From a gamma proteobacterium symbiont of Ctena orbiculata (lineage in GTDB: Bacteria; Pseudomonadota; Gammaproteobacteria; Chromatiales; Chromatiaceae): a DNA stretch of 64,000 bases. The stretch spans positions 102,540-166,539 of the forward strand of contig QBVD01000042.1 of assembly GCA_003058525.1 (NCBI GenBank). The letters run 5' to 3'. The first letter of the stretch is position 1. Each line of letters starts with the position of its first letter. The position numbers and the translations under genes are program-made. Below, piece after piece: positions 46,279-56,971 of the stretch. The notes under the pieces are model-generated. The model was given only the letters and a program-made list of their open reading frames with translations, had not been told where the DNA came from and ran no database searches.

Positions 46279-46971
46279 ATGTTTTCAAGATTTCTCAGCT
46301 TGGACTCTCTGCGAAAAAGGGCTTTGGCAAAAGCTGAACCGGGGATTCTGCATGATTATCTCTCTACCCCGCTGACTTCAAAAACCACCCAATGCCAGCA
46401 ACTGTCGATCGTTTCCCTTGATCTTGAAACCACTGGCCTCGATCCGAACAAAGACAAGATCCTCAGCTTTGGCCTGGTCGAGATGAATCACATGACCATC
46501 AAACTCGAGACTGCACGTCACCAGTTGATCACGATCGACGAGGAGATCCCGGAAGAGTCGGCGGTCATCCATCAGATTACCGATGACCAGGCAGCCACAG
46601 GTGTTTCGATCCAAGATGCCTTGCAGGAACTCCTGCAACACATGGCCGGCAAAGTCATGCTGGTGCACTATTCCGCGATTGAGCAGAAATTCATCAGTGC
46701 CGCCTGTGAAAAATTGTTCGGTGCACCCTTTGTCATCCCGATTATCGATACCCTGGTATTGGCGCAACGCATCTTTGAACACCGCAATCACACCATCCAA
46801 CCAGGAGATCTGCGTCTATTCAACCTGCGCCCGCGTTATAATTTACCCAATTACAAGGCACACAACGCATTAAGTGACGCTGTCGCCACTGCTGAGTTGT
46901 TTTTAGCCATGGCATCTGAGATGGTGCCACAACCGAGCCAATGTCAACTAAAGCGTTTCCTTACACGTTGA
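46279..46971 (+). CDS. 3'-5' exonuclease, DnaQ-like (DEDDh)
   Basis: The 230-residue protein has exonuclease motif I 'SIVSLDLETTGLDPNKDKIL' (Asp and Glu about residues 52-54), motif II region 'KVMLVHYSAIEQKFIS', and a C-terminal 'NYKAHNALSDAVATAEL' with the His-Asp pair of the DEDDh class. It resembles the epsilon-like exonuclease but is not the housekeeping dnaQ. It starts 2 bases after the CBS/DUF294 stop. Pairing with that gene appears regularly in acetate-symporter regions, though the reason is unknown. Confidence 0.85.
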   Translation: MFSRFLSLDSLRKRALAKAEPGILHDYLSTPLTSKTTQCQQLSIVSLDLETTGLDPNKDKILSFGLVEMNHMTIKLETARHQLITIDEEIPEESAVIHQITDDQAATGVSIQDALQELLQHMAGKVMLVHYSAIEQKFISAACEKLFGAPFVIPIIDTLVLAQRIFEHRNHTIQPGDLRLFNLRPRYNLPNYKAHNALSDAVATAELFLAMASEMVPQPSQCQLKRFLTR

Positions 46972-47124
46972 CTGGCAATAGAATGGTGAGAATTCTGGAG
47001 AAAAAACCGTTTTCATATATCGGTTTATATTTTTAGGAATAATCTAGCATGCTCTTAACAAAGTAACGGCATACACAGACACAGCTGCTGTTGAGAATGA
47101 AAAACCACCGTTGAGGAGAATTCA

Positions 47125-49071
<1,947 letters not shown>

Positions 49072-49141
49072 CATCCCGCTGTTTGGTGTCTGACGGACGG
49101 TTTTTTTACTGTTCGATGGATTCCAGCCCCTAACCTAGAAT

Positions 49142-49171
49142 CCCCATCGGTATTGAAAGATACCGATGGGG
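49142..49171 (+). terminator. Hairpin after acs, possible terminator
   Basis: A perfect 12-bp stem, CCCCATCGGTAT (49142-49153) with ATACCGATGGGG (49160-49171), and a 6-base loop. No T-run follows (next GTAGCGGGG), so it may be an mRNA-stabilising structure or a factor-dependent terminator rather than an intrinsic one. Confidence 0.5.
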
Positions 49172-49257
49172 TAGCGGGGAATGACATTGTTCAGCGATCG
49201 ACAACTGTAAAGTTGCTGCTGCTTTAAATACCGATATCAAATAACGTCAATGACTTC

Positions 49258-49824
49258 ATGAATTTCAAAATACCCTCTTTTTATAAACGCTTCTTGGTAT
49301 TCTTCATTGTTATCGGTCCGATATTCTGGCTGGTCTTTACGGAAGACGGACAGCGACGCACGGATATCGTACTGCTGACCTTATGGGGCGAGGATGAGAT
49401 CGCATTGAATTTAGAAGCGCTGGATAATCAAATCAGCGAAGAGGATTTGAAACAGGTATTTCCCGACATAACCTGGTCATGCAAAGATGAATTAAGTGGT
49501 TTCGGCAATCGTCTATGTGCCGCACGCATCGGCATATACAACGATATCCCGGCCCACTACGCAACCATTTTTTTCCACGACAGCTGGATCAATGGCGTAA
49601 AGATCGGCTATCGCGGCAACTATCATGAACTGTTGAAACAACAGCTTTGGCAACAACTCGGCGCACCGGCTAACAGAAATCCCCAGATTCCTGTCATACA
49701 GGGAATGGAATCGGTGATTCACTGGGTCACTAAGTCAGGCAATGTCATTCTGAAGGAGTCATTGAAAGAGGATGACGAAGCTGCCCTGTTCTGGCTCTCT
49801 TTCTCCATCATTCCACCAAGCTGA
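49258..49824 (+). CDS. Hypothetical membrane-anchored protein, 188 residues
   Basis: The protein has one N-terminal hydrophobic anchor (about residues 10-30: 'FLVFFIVIGPIFWLVF') after a basic start, and a soluble, probably periplasmic domain with two Cys ('ITWSCKDELSGFGNRLCAARI') that could form a disulfide. I recognise no family. It lies 186 bases after acs and is convergent with the next hypothetical gene, whose stop is 12 bases away. Confidence 0.7.
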   Translation: MNFKIPSFYKRFLVFFIVIGPIFWLVFTEDGQRRTDIVLLTLWGEDEIALNLEALDNQISEEDLKQVFPDITWSCKDELSGFGNRLCAARIGIYNDIPAHYATIFFHDSWINGVKIGYRGNYHELLKQQLWQQLGAPANRNPQIPVIQGMESVIHWVTKSGNVILKESLKEDDEAALFWLSFSIIPPS

Positions 49825-49836
49825 CCTGGATGCAGG

Positions 49837-50208
49837 TCAGAAACCGTACAGCGACTCTTGCAAGAAACGTTTGAAATAGCGCATGATTTGCCGCGGGATG
49901 GCCCGCTCGGCATACAGGCGAAGCTCATGAATCTCGTCTGTTATCCGCTGATCATTGTATAGCTGTGCACGTTCTATGGCCTGATGCACAGCTTTTTCCA
50001 AAACAATCCCGTCACGGTGTTTCATCACACCGTAAATCGCCATGAGTGCAATTTGCTCTTCCAGCCCCATTTCGCATTGATTGTCGAGAATCGTCAGCAT
50101 AATGGTGGTAACACAATCCACCTGAAGCGGATCCAGAGAGATGGCTTCAGCCCACACGGCGGCAGGATGTGGTGCATCAAATGAAGTCATTGCATCTTCT
50201 ACTAACAC
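49837..50208 (-). CDS. Hypothetical small cytoplasmic protein, 123 residues
   Basis: A predicted helical protein with no signal peptide or membrane segment and with acidic/His segments ('SFDAPHPAAVWAEAISLDPLQVD', 'GVMKHRDGIVLEKAVHQAIERAQLYND'). No family is recognised. ATG at 50208 is followed by a second Met at residue 7 ('MTSFDAPHP') that could be the true start. It is convergent with the preceding gene. Codon use looks like that of its neighbours. Confidence 0.6.
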   Translation of the reverse strand: MLVEDAMTSFDAPHPAAVWAEAISLDPLQVDCVTTIMLTILDNQCEMGLEEQIALMAIYGVMKHRDGIVLEKAVHQAIERAQLYNDQRITDEIHELRLYAERAIPRQIMRYFKRFLQESLYGF

Positions 50209-50397
50209 GGTACGAATACCTCTATGACAGGTTGTTCACCGAAAAGCCTATATCTATATGCTAGTCCTATTGGAAATTTTTACTCGGTATTTTTTCACAC
50301 CGCAGTCAAAATATTACAAATAGTCACTGTTACGTAAACCGCTGCCCATCACTCTCTTATAAACAGTGTTTGGTGAAAAGCAAATGGAGGGATATTG

Positions 50398-50442
50398 ATG
50401 AAAGATCCAGAGACAACATGGTTAATGAATTTATATGATTAA
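50398..50442 (+). CDS. Possible 14-codon small ORF with a strong ribosome-binding site
   Basis: The frame reads 'MKDPETTWLMNLYD' and stops at TAA. It is preceded by GGAGGG 7 bases upstream of the ATG, one of the best Shine-Dalgarno matches in the window, and by a promoter-like TATAAA near 50359. It occupies the 330-base spacer between the hypothetical gene and the PrcB-like gene, in which I see no other coding frame. It could be a small protein, a leader peptide or the broken start of a longer gene. Confidence 0.4.
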   Translation: MKDPETTWLMNLYD

Positions 50443-50538
50443 GTAAATCCACGATCGGCCGGGCATGGAGCAGGATAGGGGACAGCTTGTAATATAAATT
50501 TCACGACTCGATTTACACCGATGTTATTCGGGCAAGTA

Positions 50539-51030
50539 CTATTTGAGATTCAGGTGATGTCTGACCACGCCCTCTTGATCGATGATTTCCAAACGTGAGT
50601 AGTTGTCCTTGGCAATCTTCAAGTAGAGACAAGGATAGGTCAATGCCTGAATTTGCAGGGATCCGGGTTTAGGCTGCAGCCACTCCAAGGCAACCCTTGC
50701 CGTATCGGATGAGATCTCAAGATGGCCGGAAATGAGACGAAGGGCATACCCACCACTGGGTTGCTGTCCCATATTGACCCTGACTATCCAGAATTGCTCC
50801 GGACCCAAGCTGGTATCCGCATCTTTTTGCGGTGTATCGGCGCCAATTCTGGCACTGTCCGCCTGTTTCGCTACAGCATCGGATACCAACTGCAGACCCG
50901 CTGTCTGGTTGACACTACAGACATACCCCTGTTTCAGCACACTGACGGATGAAGAGGCCATTGTATTACACCCTGAAGAAACCAGCAGTATCAGTCCCAA
51001 ACCGATCAATCTCTTCCAATCGTATTGCAT
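50539..51030 (-). CDS. PrcB-like lipoprotein (protease-stability family)
   Basis: The 163-residue protein has a lipoprotein signal with lipobox Cys21 ('LLVSSGCNTMA'). The C-terminal half shows the PrcB_C pattern: 'WIVRVNMGQQPSGGYALRL' followed by 'IQALTYPCLYLKIAKDNYS'. PrcB in Treponema is a lipoprotein needed to stabilise the subtilisin-like dentilisin complex. Here the gene lies 78 bases downstream of a subtilase lipoprotein gene on the same strand. I use ATG at 51030 ('MQYDWKRLIG'). Confidence 0.7.
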   Translation of the reverse strand: MQYDWKRLIGLGLILLVSSGCNTMASSSVSVLKQGYVCSVNQTAGLQLVSDAVAKQADSARIGADTPQKDADTSLGPEQFWIVRVNMGQQPSGGYALRLISGHLEISSDTARVALEWLQPKPGSLQIQALTYPCLYLKIAKDNYSRLEIIDQEGVVRHHLNLK

Positions 51031-51108
51031 CTTGTATCGTAACATCCTGGCATTCTCCAGTTTTTACTGAGCTGGAATCAGGCATCGTTGCCAACTCCAG
51101 CGGCTCAT

Positions 51109-53670
51109 TTACTCTGCATCCAGCCGTCTCAACAACAGTGTCCGGGTTTGATTTCCAAGGGACTGTGAGCTCGGAGACTGGTATTCATACGAGGTCGTAA
51201 AATCCCGTTCGATGATATCGTTCGATTCAACGGTGATTATGCTGGGTTGTGAAGCGGTTGCATAGGCGCCGCAAGACTCGCCGGCATCGCATATGATACC
51301 GTCCATATCCATGTCGGAACCGGCAAAGATCAGGTAGTCGCCCGATGCCACTTCGCCGAAACTGTAGTTAACGTTCTCACCAACCGCATCAACCTGGAAT
51401 TGCTGCATGACCTCATCGGTATCGTTATTCACCAGTAGTACATAGTGAATGCCTGCGTCACCGGAAATCGATGCATCGAGCACCTGCATAATGATTTCCA
51501 CAGACGAGCTTGCACTTCCGGCGTTGATCTGAATAGTCCCCGAATAGGTACCCGCAGCCAGTCCGGATCGATCGTTGACGACACTGTAACTGCCATAACC
51601 GGAAGCATCGACCTGGTTGGCCTGTAGCGTCAACCAACTGATATCTTCTGAAATCTGAACGCTTCCCAGATCCCCTCCGATCTGTTCGATGAAGAGGGTG
51701 GCGCTCTGCAGATTATGGGAGAAGTTCAAGCTCTGAGGGTTGACGCTCAATGCCGGATCCACAGGCACCCCTCCCCCACCCCTTTGTTGCGCGGCGTCCA
51801 CGGCTCTGAAGGCATCGATCAAACCATGACCATAGAGATCGTCTCTTCCCGCATCACCAAGATCGCTGGTCATTTCTCCCCCGGCGAGCATGGCATCGAA
51901 CTCTGCGGGTGTCATAGCAGGGTATGCCGCCTTCATCAGCGCCGCCACACCGGCAATATGGGGTGCCGCCATGGAGGTACCGTTATAGAACACCAACTGA
52001 TAGCTGAGCGTATCGGATGAATCGTCTCCTCCTGCACTCAATACGCCATCGGGCCTCGAATCGCCATTGAGATCCAATCGCAGATCACCACCCGGCGCCG
52101 CCACATCGATCATCGAACCATAGTTGGAATAGAATGCGAGATTGCGATTGATGTCCACAGCACTCACTGAAACCACACCAGGATTTGAAGCGGGATAGGA
52201 GAGCTGGGAGGTGTTCTCGTTTCCTGCCGCGGCAATCATGATCACACCCTCGGCACGGGCCGCCGCCACTGCTTCCCGTGTTGTCTGGCTGTCGGCATTC
52301 CCACCAAGACTCATGTTGATAATGTCAGCCCGATTTAGTGGTGTTGTGCCGGATGCATTCGACAGCCCGGCCGCATAACGTATCCCCTCCGCAAGATCCA
52401 GCGTGTTGCCCCCGTTCTTACCCAGCACGCGGATCGGCATGATCCTGCTATCCCAAGCAACACCGGCGGCACCCCGGCTGTCGTTGGTGCGCGCAGCAAT
52501 CGTACCTGCCACATGGGTGCCGTGAAAAGATGAGGAGGCGCCTTCCTGGACCGCATCCCCCTCATCATTGGGATTGCTATCGATGCCGTCACCGTCGCCG
52601 GCACTCTCCGCATCTGAGATAAAATCGTATCCTGCCACCAGTTGGCCACTCATTTCCGGGTGATCGAGCAGTACGCCTGTATCAATGACCGCCACGACAA
52701 CGCTGTTGTCCCCGGTTGTGATATCCCAAGCCTGCGGCAGGTTGATTTGCGGATAGTGCCACTGCAGGCTGTAGTATTCATCATTCGGCGTGGCTGAGGG
52801 GTGAACGATGTAATTGGGTTCCGCATAATCGACGTCAGAGCGTTTTTTTAATGCCTTGATAGCGAGCAGCGTATCGAGCTTCTGCCGTTGCTGATCGGTC
52901 ATCTGTGATTCCGCCACAGCTCTGGAGGCCACCACGCCAGCCTGCTCTTTCAGTTTCAGTCGCTGCACACCGCCGCCGTAGTTTTCAGTATCGAACCGGA
53001 ACTGCGCTAACAGAGGGTCCTCAATACGGGCCTGAACCGACAGTTCATTAAAGCGGACCAAAACATCCTGCGGCAAAAATTCATCAGATAGCCTGACTGC
53101 ACCGGTCGGCAGCTGGGCTTGCGGCGTCAATCCAACGGAGAGCAAATAATTGGATGCACCGGTTACGGCATAGACATTCACATAGTACTGGCCATCCGCA
53201 GGAATCAGCAGTGATTCGAACTTGGTGACCCCCAATGAAGCATCGATCAATTGACCATTGATATCATAAAGGAACAGATCCAGATCCTCATCATTCGCCA
53301 GGTCGGCGATATTCAGCAACAATGTCTGACCCGCCTGCATATCGATGAGGAAGTAATCATCCGGATCACCGTTATTGAATGAATGGCCGGGAAAACCTTC
53401 GCGAGGCTGATTGACATATCCGCCGATATTGACCGGGTTGGGTACCGACTGGGCTGCAGTCAATGGATGGTTGGGGATTGGGGTGGTCACCACATCGTTG
53501 ACATCACTGTCTGTGACAACGAAAGATGGAATGATCAGGCTGCCGCTGACGGTTACCCTTTGTACATCCCCATTGTCCCCACCGCCTCCTCCACCACCAC
53601 CGCAAGCCGCAATAAAGGACGTCACTACCAGGGAGAGGCCTAAAATAGTGAGTTTATCCAATCGAATCAT
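51109..53670 (-). CDS. Subtilisin-like (S8) serine protease lipoprotein
   Basis: The 853-residue protein has a lipobox Cys23 ('VVTSFIAACGGG') followed by a Gly/Asp-rich spacer, a pre-peptidase-type beta domain (about residues 60-190), then the S8 catalytic domain with Asp330 ('VVAVIDTGVLLDHPEM'), His383 ('HGTHVAGTIAA') and Ser565 ('GTSMAAPHIAGVAALMKAA'). A C-terminal BACON/beta-sandwich-like domain follows (about 665-750), and a last acidic region. It is anchored at the cell envelope. ATG at 53670 is preferred; an upstream start would add 8 residues before the signal. It is followed by a PrcB-like gene. Confidence 0.9.
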   Translation of the reverse strand: MIRLDKLTILGLSLVVTSFIAACGGGGGGGGDNGDVQRVTVSGSLIIPSFVVTDSDVNDVVTTPIPNHPLTAAQSVPNPVNIGGYVNQPREGFPGHSFNNGDPDDYFLIDMQAGQTLLLNIADLANDEDLDLFLYDINGQLIDASLGVTKFESLLIPADGQYYVNVYAVTGASNYLLSVGLTPQAQLPTGAVRLSDEFLPQDVLVRFNELSVQARIEDPLLAQFRFDTENYGGGVQRLKLKEQAGVVASRAVAESQMTDQQRQKLDTLLAIKALKKRSDVDYAEPNYIVHPSATPNDEYYSLQWHYPQINLPQAWDITTGDNSVVVAVIDTGVLLDHPEMSGQLVAGYDFISDAESAGDGDGIDSNPNDEGDAVQEGASSSFHGTHVAGTIAARTNDSRGAAGVAWDSRIMPIRVLGKNGGNTLDLAEGIRYAAGLSNASGTTPLNRADIINMSLGGNADSQTTREAVAAARAEGVIMIAAAGNENTSQLSYPASNPGVVSVSAVDINRNLAFYSNYGSMIDVAAPGGDLRLDLNGDSRPDGVLSAGGDDSSDTLSYQLVFYNGTSMAAPHIAGVAALMKAAYPAMTPAEFDAMLAGGEMTSDLGDAGRDDLYGHGLIDAFRAVDAAQQRGGGGVPVDPALSVNPQSLNFSHNLQSATLFIEQIGGDLGSVQISEDISWLTLQANQVDASGYGSYSVVNDRSGLAAGTYSGTIQINAGSASSSVEIIMQVLDASISGDAGIHYVLLVNNDTDEVMQQFQVDAVGENVNYSFGEVASGDYLIFAGSDMDMDGIICDAGESCGAYATASQPSIITVESNDIIERDFTTSYEYQSPSSQSLGNQTRTLLLRRLDAE

Positions 53671-53951
53671 TATTCCCGCTCCCGTAATATCCATGCAATC
53701 CAGATAGACAACAGACTATCGATTGTAGATGATGTCCCATCCATGTCAAAGAAGGCAGTCACTGATTGACGAATCCTGAAACCCCCGAATGATCTGAGTG
53801 TCAACATCCCGATAGTACTCAACACTGATTGACTCTCTTTAGGGCCTGATAACCCGCCCTAGCGTTAACTGGCGACGGTGGCTATGCTCATATAGAACTT
53901 TGACCTAACATCACTTACAAGTTTCAAATCGCACCCTGGCCGGGTTGAAAG

Positions 53952-54452
53952 ATGGGACGATACAGACCACCTGCTCCAGCAAAATCCCCCTACATTACAC
54001 AAACCGGGTATGACCTCCTTAAACAGGAAGAACAGGCCCTATGGATTCGTCGACGCAAAGTCACCCAGGCACTGGCGGCAGCGGCTGCGGAGGGAGACCG
54101 TTCCGAGAATGCGGAATATATCTACCGCAAAAAGGAGTTGCGAGAGATCGATTGGCGTATCCGATATCTGCAGAAAAGAGTGCCGATCCTGAAAGTCGTA
54201 AATCAGCTGCCAAGCAATCAACGACAGGTCTTTTTTTCCGCCTGGGTGAGTTTGGAATGCGAAGATGGAACCGAACAGAGTTATCGGATTGTTGGGCCCG
54301 ATGAGATCGGTATACAAGCCGATTACATCAGCCTGGACTCACCCCTTGCACAGGCCCTGATGGGACGAAGCCTTGACGACCAGGTCATAGTCGAAACACC
54401 GAACGGTACCAAACAATACTGGATTGTCGATATCCGCTACGATAAGAGTTGA
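53952..54452 (+). CDS. greB: Transcription elongation factor GreB
   Basis: GreB rescues backtracked RNA polymerase by transcript cleavage. The 166-residue protein has the N-terminal coiled coil with acidic tip ('EEQALWIRRRKVTQALAAAAAEGDRSENAEYIYRKKELREID') and a C-terminal FKBP-like domain ('YRIVGPDEIGIQADYISLDSPLAQALMGRSLDDQVIV'). The length and basic patch fit GreB better than GreA. It is transcribed alone; a degenerate repeat A (TAGGGCCTGATAAC, 53840-53853) lies about 100 bases upstream. Confidence 0.92.
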   Translation: MGRYRPPAPAKSPYITQTGYDLLKQEEQALWIRRRKVTQALAAAAAEGDRSENAEYIYRKKELREIDWRIRYLQKRVPILKVVNQLPSNQRQVFFSAWVSLECEDGTEQSYRIVGPDEIGIQADYISLDSPLAQALMGRSLDDQVIVETPNGTKQYWIVDIRYDKS

Positions 54453-54510
54453 GCGTTAAATGACGAAAACACGACGACAGGCAATGACAAATTCACGCCT
54501 TTGGCTGAGC

Positions 54511-55503
54511 TCACCAGGCAATGGGAGGCTCATCCATTTTTGCCAGCTGCTCACGTAGCGTCAAAATATGCTCCTCCCAGAACGCCATGGTATCGAACCA
54601 TGGAAAAGCCTTGGGGAAAGCGGGATCGTACCAGCGCCTGGCCAGCCATCCTGCGTAGTGGACCAGCCTCATGGTGCGTAATGCCTCCATCAAATGGAGC
54701 TCTGCGGGATTGAAATCGTAAAACTGGCTATACCCTTCCAGCAAATCAGCTGCCCGCTCGCTCATGTAGGCGCGATCGCCGGACAGAAACATCCATAGAT
54801 CCTGTATCGCGGGCCCCATTCTGGCATCATCGAAATCGACAATTTGCGGTCCTCCATCACGCCACAGGATATTGCCTGGATGACAATCGCCATGTAATCG
54901 TATGGTTTTGAAGGACCCGGCTCTGGCAAAACAGCCCTCTATCCGCTCGTTCAGGTCGGCAAGCAGGGTTTCATAGGCGGTCACCAGGTGGGCGGGAATA
55001 AAGTCGTTTTCCAGCAGAAACGAACTCGGTTGGTGCAGAAAACTATCCAGGTCGATACTTGGCCGATGCTCAAAGCCGCAGGTTGAGCCCTGCAGATGGA
55101 TCCTGGCTATAAACCTGCCCAGTTGAAGCAGATGGTTGGGATCATCCAGTTCCGGTGCGCGTCCTCCTTTACAGGGATAGAGGGTAAAACGGTTACCCTG
55201 ATGATACAGGAGGGTGTTCCCGTCTCTATCAATGATGGGTGCGATAACCGGAATCTCCTGCTCTGCCAGTTCAATGGTAAACCGGTGCTCCTCCAGGATT
55301 GCCTGATCGCTCCAACGATTAGGGCGATAGAACTTGGCAACCAACGGCGCCCCCTCATCCAGGCCGATTTGATAAACCCTGTTTTCATAACTGTTGAGCG
55401 CAAGCATCTGACCGCTGCAACTGACGCCTGTCGATTCTACGGCATCGAGTAACACATCGGGTGTCAGGTTGGCAAACGCTTGCTCTTGTGAATCCACTTT
55501 CAT
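54511..55503 (-). CDS. srkA: SrkA-like stress-response protein kinase (YihE)
   Basis: SrkA is a Ser/Thr kinase of the APH/choline-kinase fold that counters cell death under stress. The 330-residue protein has the N-terminal lobe with 'LALNSYENRVYQIGLDEGAPLVAKFYRP', the catalytic loop 'IRLHGDCHPGNILWRDGGPQIVDFDDARMGPA' (HGDxHxxN and DFDD metal motif), and a C-terminal 'EHILTLREQL' tail. Length matches the family (about 328). It is convergent with greB (58-base gap). Confidence 0.93.
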   Translation of the reverse strand: MKVDSQEQAFANLTPDVLLDAVESTGVSCSGQMLALNSYENRVYQIGLDEGAPLVAKFYRPNRWSDQAILEEHRFTIELAEQEIPVIAPIIDRDGNTLLYHQGNRFTLYPCKGGRAPELDDPNHLLQLGRFIARIHLQGSTCGFEHRPSIDLDSFLHQPSSFLLENDFIPAHLVTAYETLLADLNERIEGCFARAGSFKTIRLHGDCHPGNILWRDGGPQIVDFDDARMGPAIQDLWMFLSGDRAYMSERAADLLEGYSQFYDFNPAELHLMEALRTMRLVHYAGWLARRWYDPAFPKAFPWFDTMAFWEEHILTLREQLAKMDEPPIAW

Positions 55504-55669
55504 CTTCTGATCGATACTCTTTTTGACTCTTCACCGTTATGATTGACAGCTGATCTACTGGTTTTGTCGCATTTCCTGTTGATAATTATCGATCAATCGA
55601 CTGTTGCTCTCCGCAAAGCCGGGTTCATATGAACCATCGAGCGTAGTAATATCTTTGCCTACCGCCGAT

Positions 55670-55692
55670 CGGATTAGTGTTAACAGGCCATA
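55670..55692. repeat. Repeat A, single-arm copy in inverse orientation
   Basis: GGATTAGTGTTAACAGGCC, followed by ATA, is the reverse complement of the repeat A arm with one change. It overlaps the region immediately upstream of the tpm ATG (55707), so it is part of that gene's leader. No second arm is evident. Confidence 0.6.
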
Positions 55693-55706
55693 AGACAGGC
55701 AGCATC

Positions 55707-56384
55707 ATGAATTCAACTGACGACAGGTTCAAGGCACCAAACGATAACTGGCTGCAGCGCTGGCAAGATAATAACATCGGTTGGCATCATACCGAGTTTA
55801 ATCAGCATTTGCTCAACCATTGGCATGCGCTCTATCTACCTCAAGGATCGCTGGTCCTGGCCCCTTTATGCGGCAAAAGCAGGGATATGGCCTGGTTGGC
55901 CAGCCAGGGATACCGGATACGCGGGATCGAGTTGAGCCCGCTGGCGGTTGAGGCATTCTTCGAAGAGCATGCGCTTGACCCCCGCATTGAAACCAGAGGC
56001 AGCTTTGAATGCTGGTGTGATGGACCCTACGAAATATATTGCGGTGACATTTTCGACCTGGAGCAGCTGGACAACAGCGATGTGGATGCTGTTTATGACC
56101 GTGCCTCCCTGGTTGCCCTGAATCCGCAGCAGCGCACCCGGTATGCCCAAATGCTGCAGCGGACGCTGCCAAAGCAATCAAAGGTATTACTGATTACCAT
56201 GGAGTACCCCCAGGGGGAGATGGAAGGCCCTCCGTTCAGTGTTTCCGATGATGAAGTAAGAGCGTTATTTTCAGAGCGCTTCTCCATCCAGCATCTGCAC
56301 AGCCTGAATATTCTGCAGGATACAGAGCGTTACCGGGACCGGGGTGTCAGCCATATGTTGGAGCATGTCTATCTCTTGAAGTAA
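55707..56384 (+). CDS. tpm: Thiopurine S-methyltransferase family protein
   Basis: The 225-residue protein is a class I SAM-dependent methyltransferase of the TPMT family. It has 'WLQRWQDNNIGWHHTEFNQHL' at the start, the SAM-binding 'LVLAPLCGKSRDMAWLASQGYRIRGIELS' (about residues 37-65) and 'VDAVYDRASLVALNP'. Bacterial TPMT enzymes methylate thiopurines and also selenium or tellurium compounds. I use ATG at 55707 ('MNSTDDRFKAP'), as the longer frame starts within a repeat. It is convergent with yaeQ (7-base gap). Confidence 0.9.
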   Translation: MNSTDDRFKAPNDNWLQRWQDNNIGWHHTEFNQHLLNHWHALYLPQGSLVLAPLCGKSRDMAWLASQGYRIRGIELSPLAVEAFFEEHALDPRIETRGSFECWCDGPYEIYCGDIFDLEQLDNSDVDAVYDRASLVALNPQQRTRYAQMLQRTLPKQSKVLLITMEYPQGEMEGPPFSVSDDEVRALFSERFSIQHLHSLNILQDTERYRDRGVSHMLEHVYLLK

Positions 56385-56391
56385 CCGGATC

Positions 56392-56931
56392 TCAGGGGAA
56401 CCACTCCTGAACATCGATGATTACAGTCTGCTGATCGTCTGATAGCCAAACCTGGTTGTCCTGTACCGTGGCATGCAGGGACATATTGCGTTGAGCAAGT
56501 GATTCCAACCGCGTATCACCGACAACGGCCAGTATGGCTATTCGTAAATTGGAGAATCGGCGCACCATATCCTGCTGCTGCGACCACCAAACAGTGGCGC
56601 TTTTTTCTGCATACAGATAGACAATCACCTGTTTCGCCAAACCGCATGCGCGCCGCAGGCGCTTTTCGTCCAGCTGCCCCAGTTCGACCCACAACTCAAT
56701 CTCGTTGCTTAGGCTCTTCTGCCACAGATCAGGCTCATCATCGGTAGACAACCCTTTGGTGAATGAGAGCGCCTCATCGGCATTCAATAAAAATGCAAGC
56801 AGGCGCACCATAAGCCGCTCGTCCGTTTCCGAAGGATGTCTTGCCAGAGTCAGATTATAGGTCTGATAATGTCCCCGCTCCATATCGGACACCTCAACCT
56901 CCGCTTTAAACACAGTTGCCTTCAGCGCCAA
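56392..56931 (-). CDS. yaeQ: YaeQ family protein, probable TTG start
   Basis: The 179-residue protein matches YaeQ: 'ALKATVFKAEVEVSDMERG', 'LTLARHPSETDERLMVRLLAFLL', 'TKGLSTDDEPDLW'. YaeQ has a PD-(D/E)xK-like fold and was linked to suppression of RfaH loss, but its activity is unclear. I choose the TTG at 56931, which gives the family N-terminus (L-A-L-K-A-T) and has GAGAAAAGG 7 bases upstream; the longer ATG-started frame would overlap gltA by 32 bases. It follows gltA after 40 bases on the same strand. Confidence 0.9.
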   Translation of the reverse strand: MALKATVFKAEVEVSDMERGHYQTYNLTLARHPSETDERLMVRLLAFLLNADEALSFTKGLSTDDEPDLWQKSLSNEIELWVELGQLDEKRLRRACGLAKQVIVYLYAEKSATVWWSQQQDMVRRFSNLRIAILAVVGDTRLESLAQRNMSLHATVQDNQVWLSDDQQTVIIDVQEWFP

Positions 56932-56971
56932 TATATACGACCTTTTCTCTGCCTGTTCATTTTTAGGACCA

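Noticed and set aside
49142..49171. A classic intrinsic terminator after acs
   Set aside because: The hairpin is strong, but there is no T-run, so I list it only as a possible terminator or mRNA structure.
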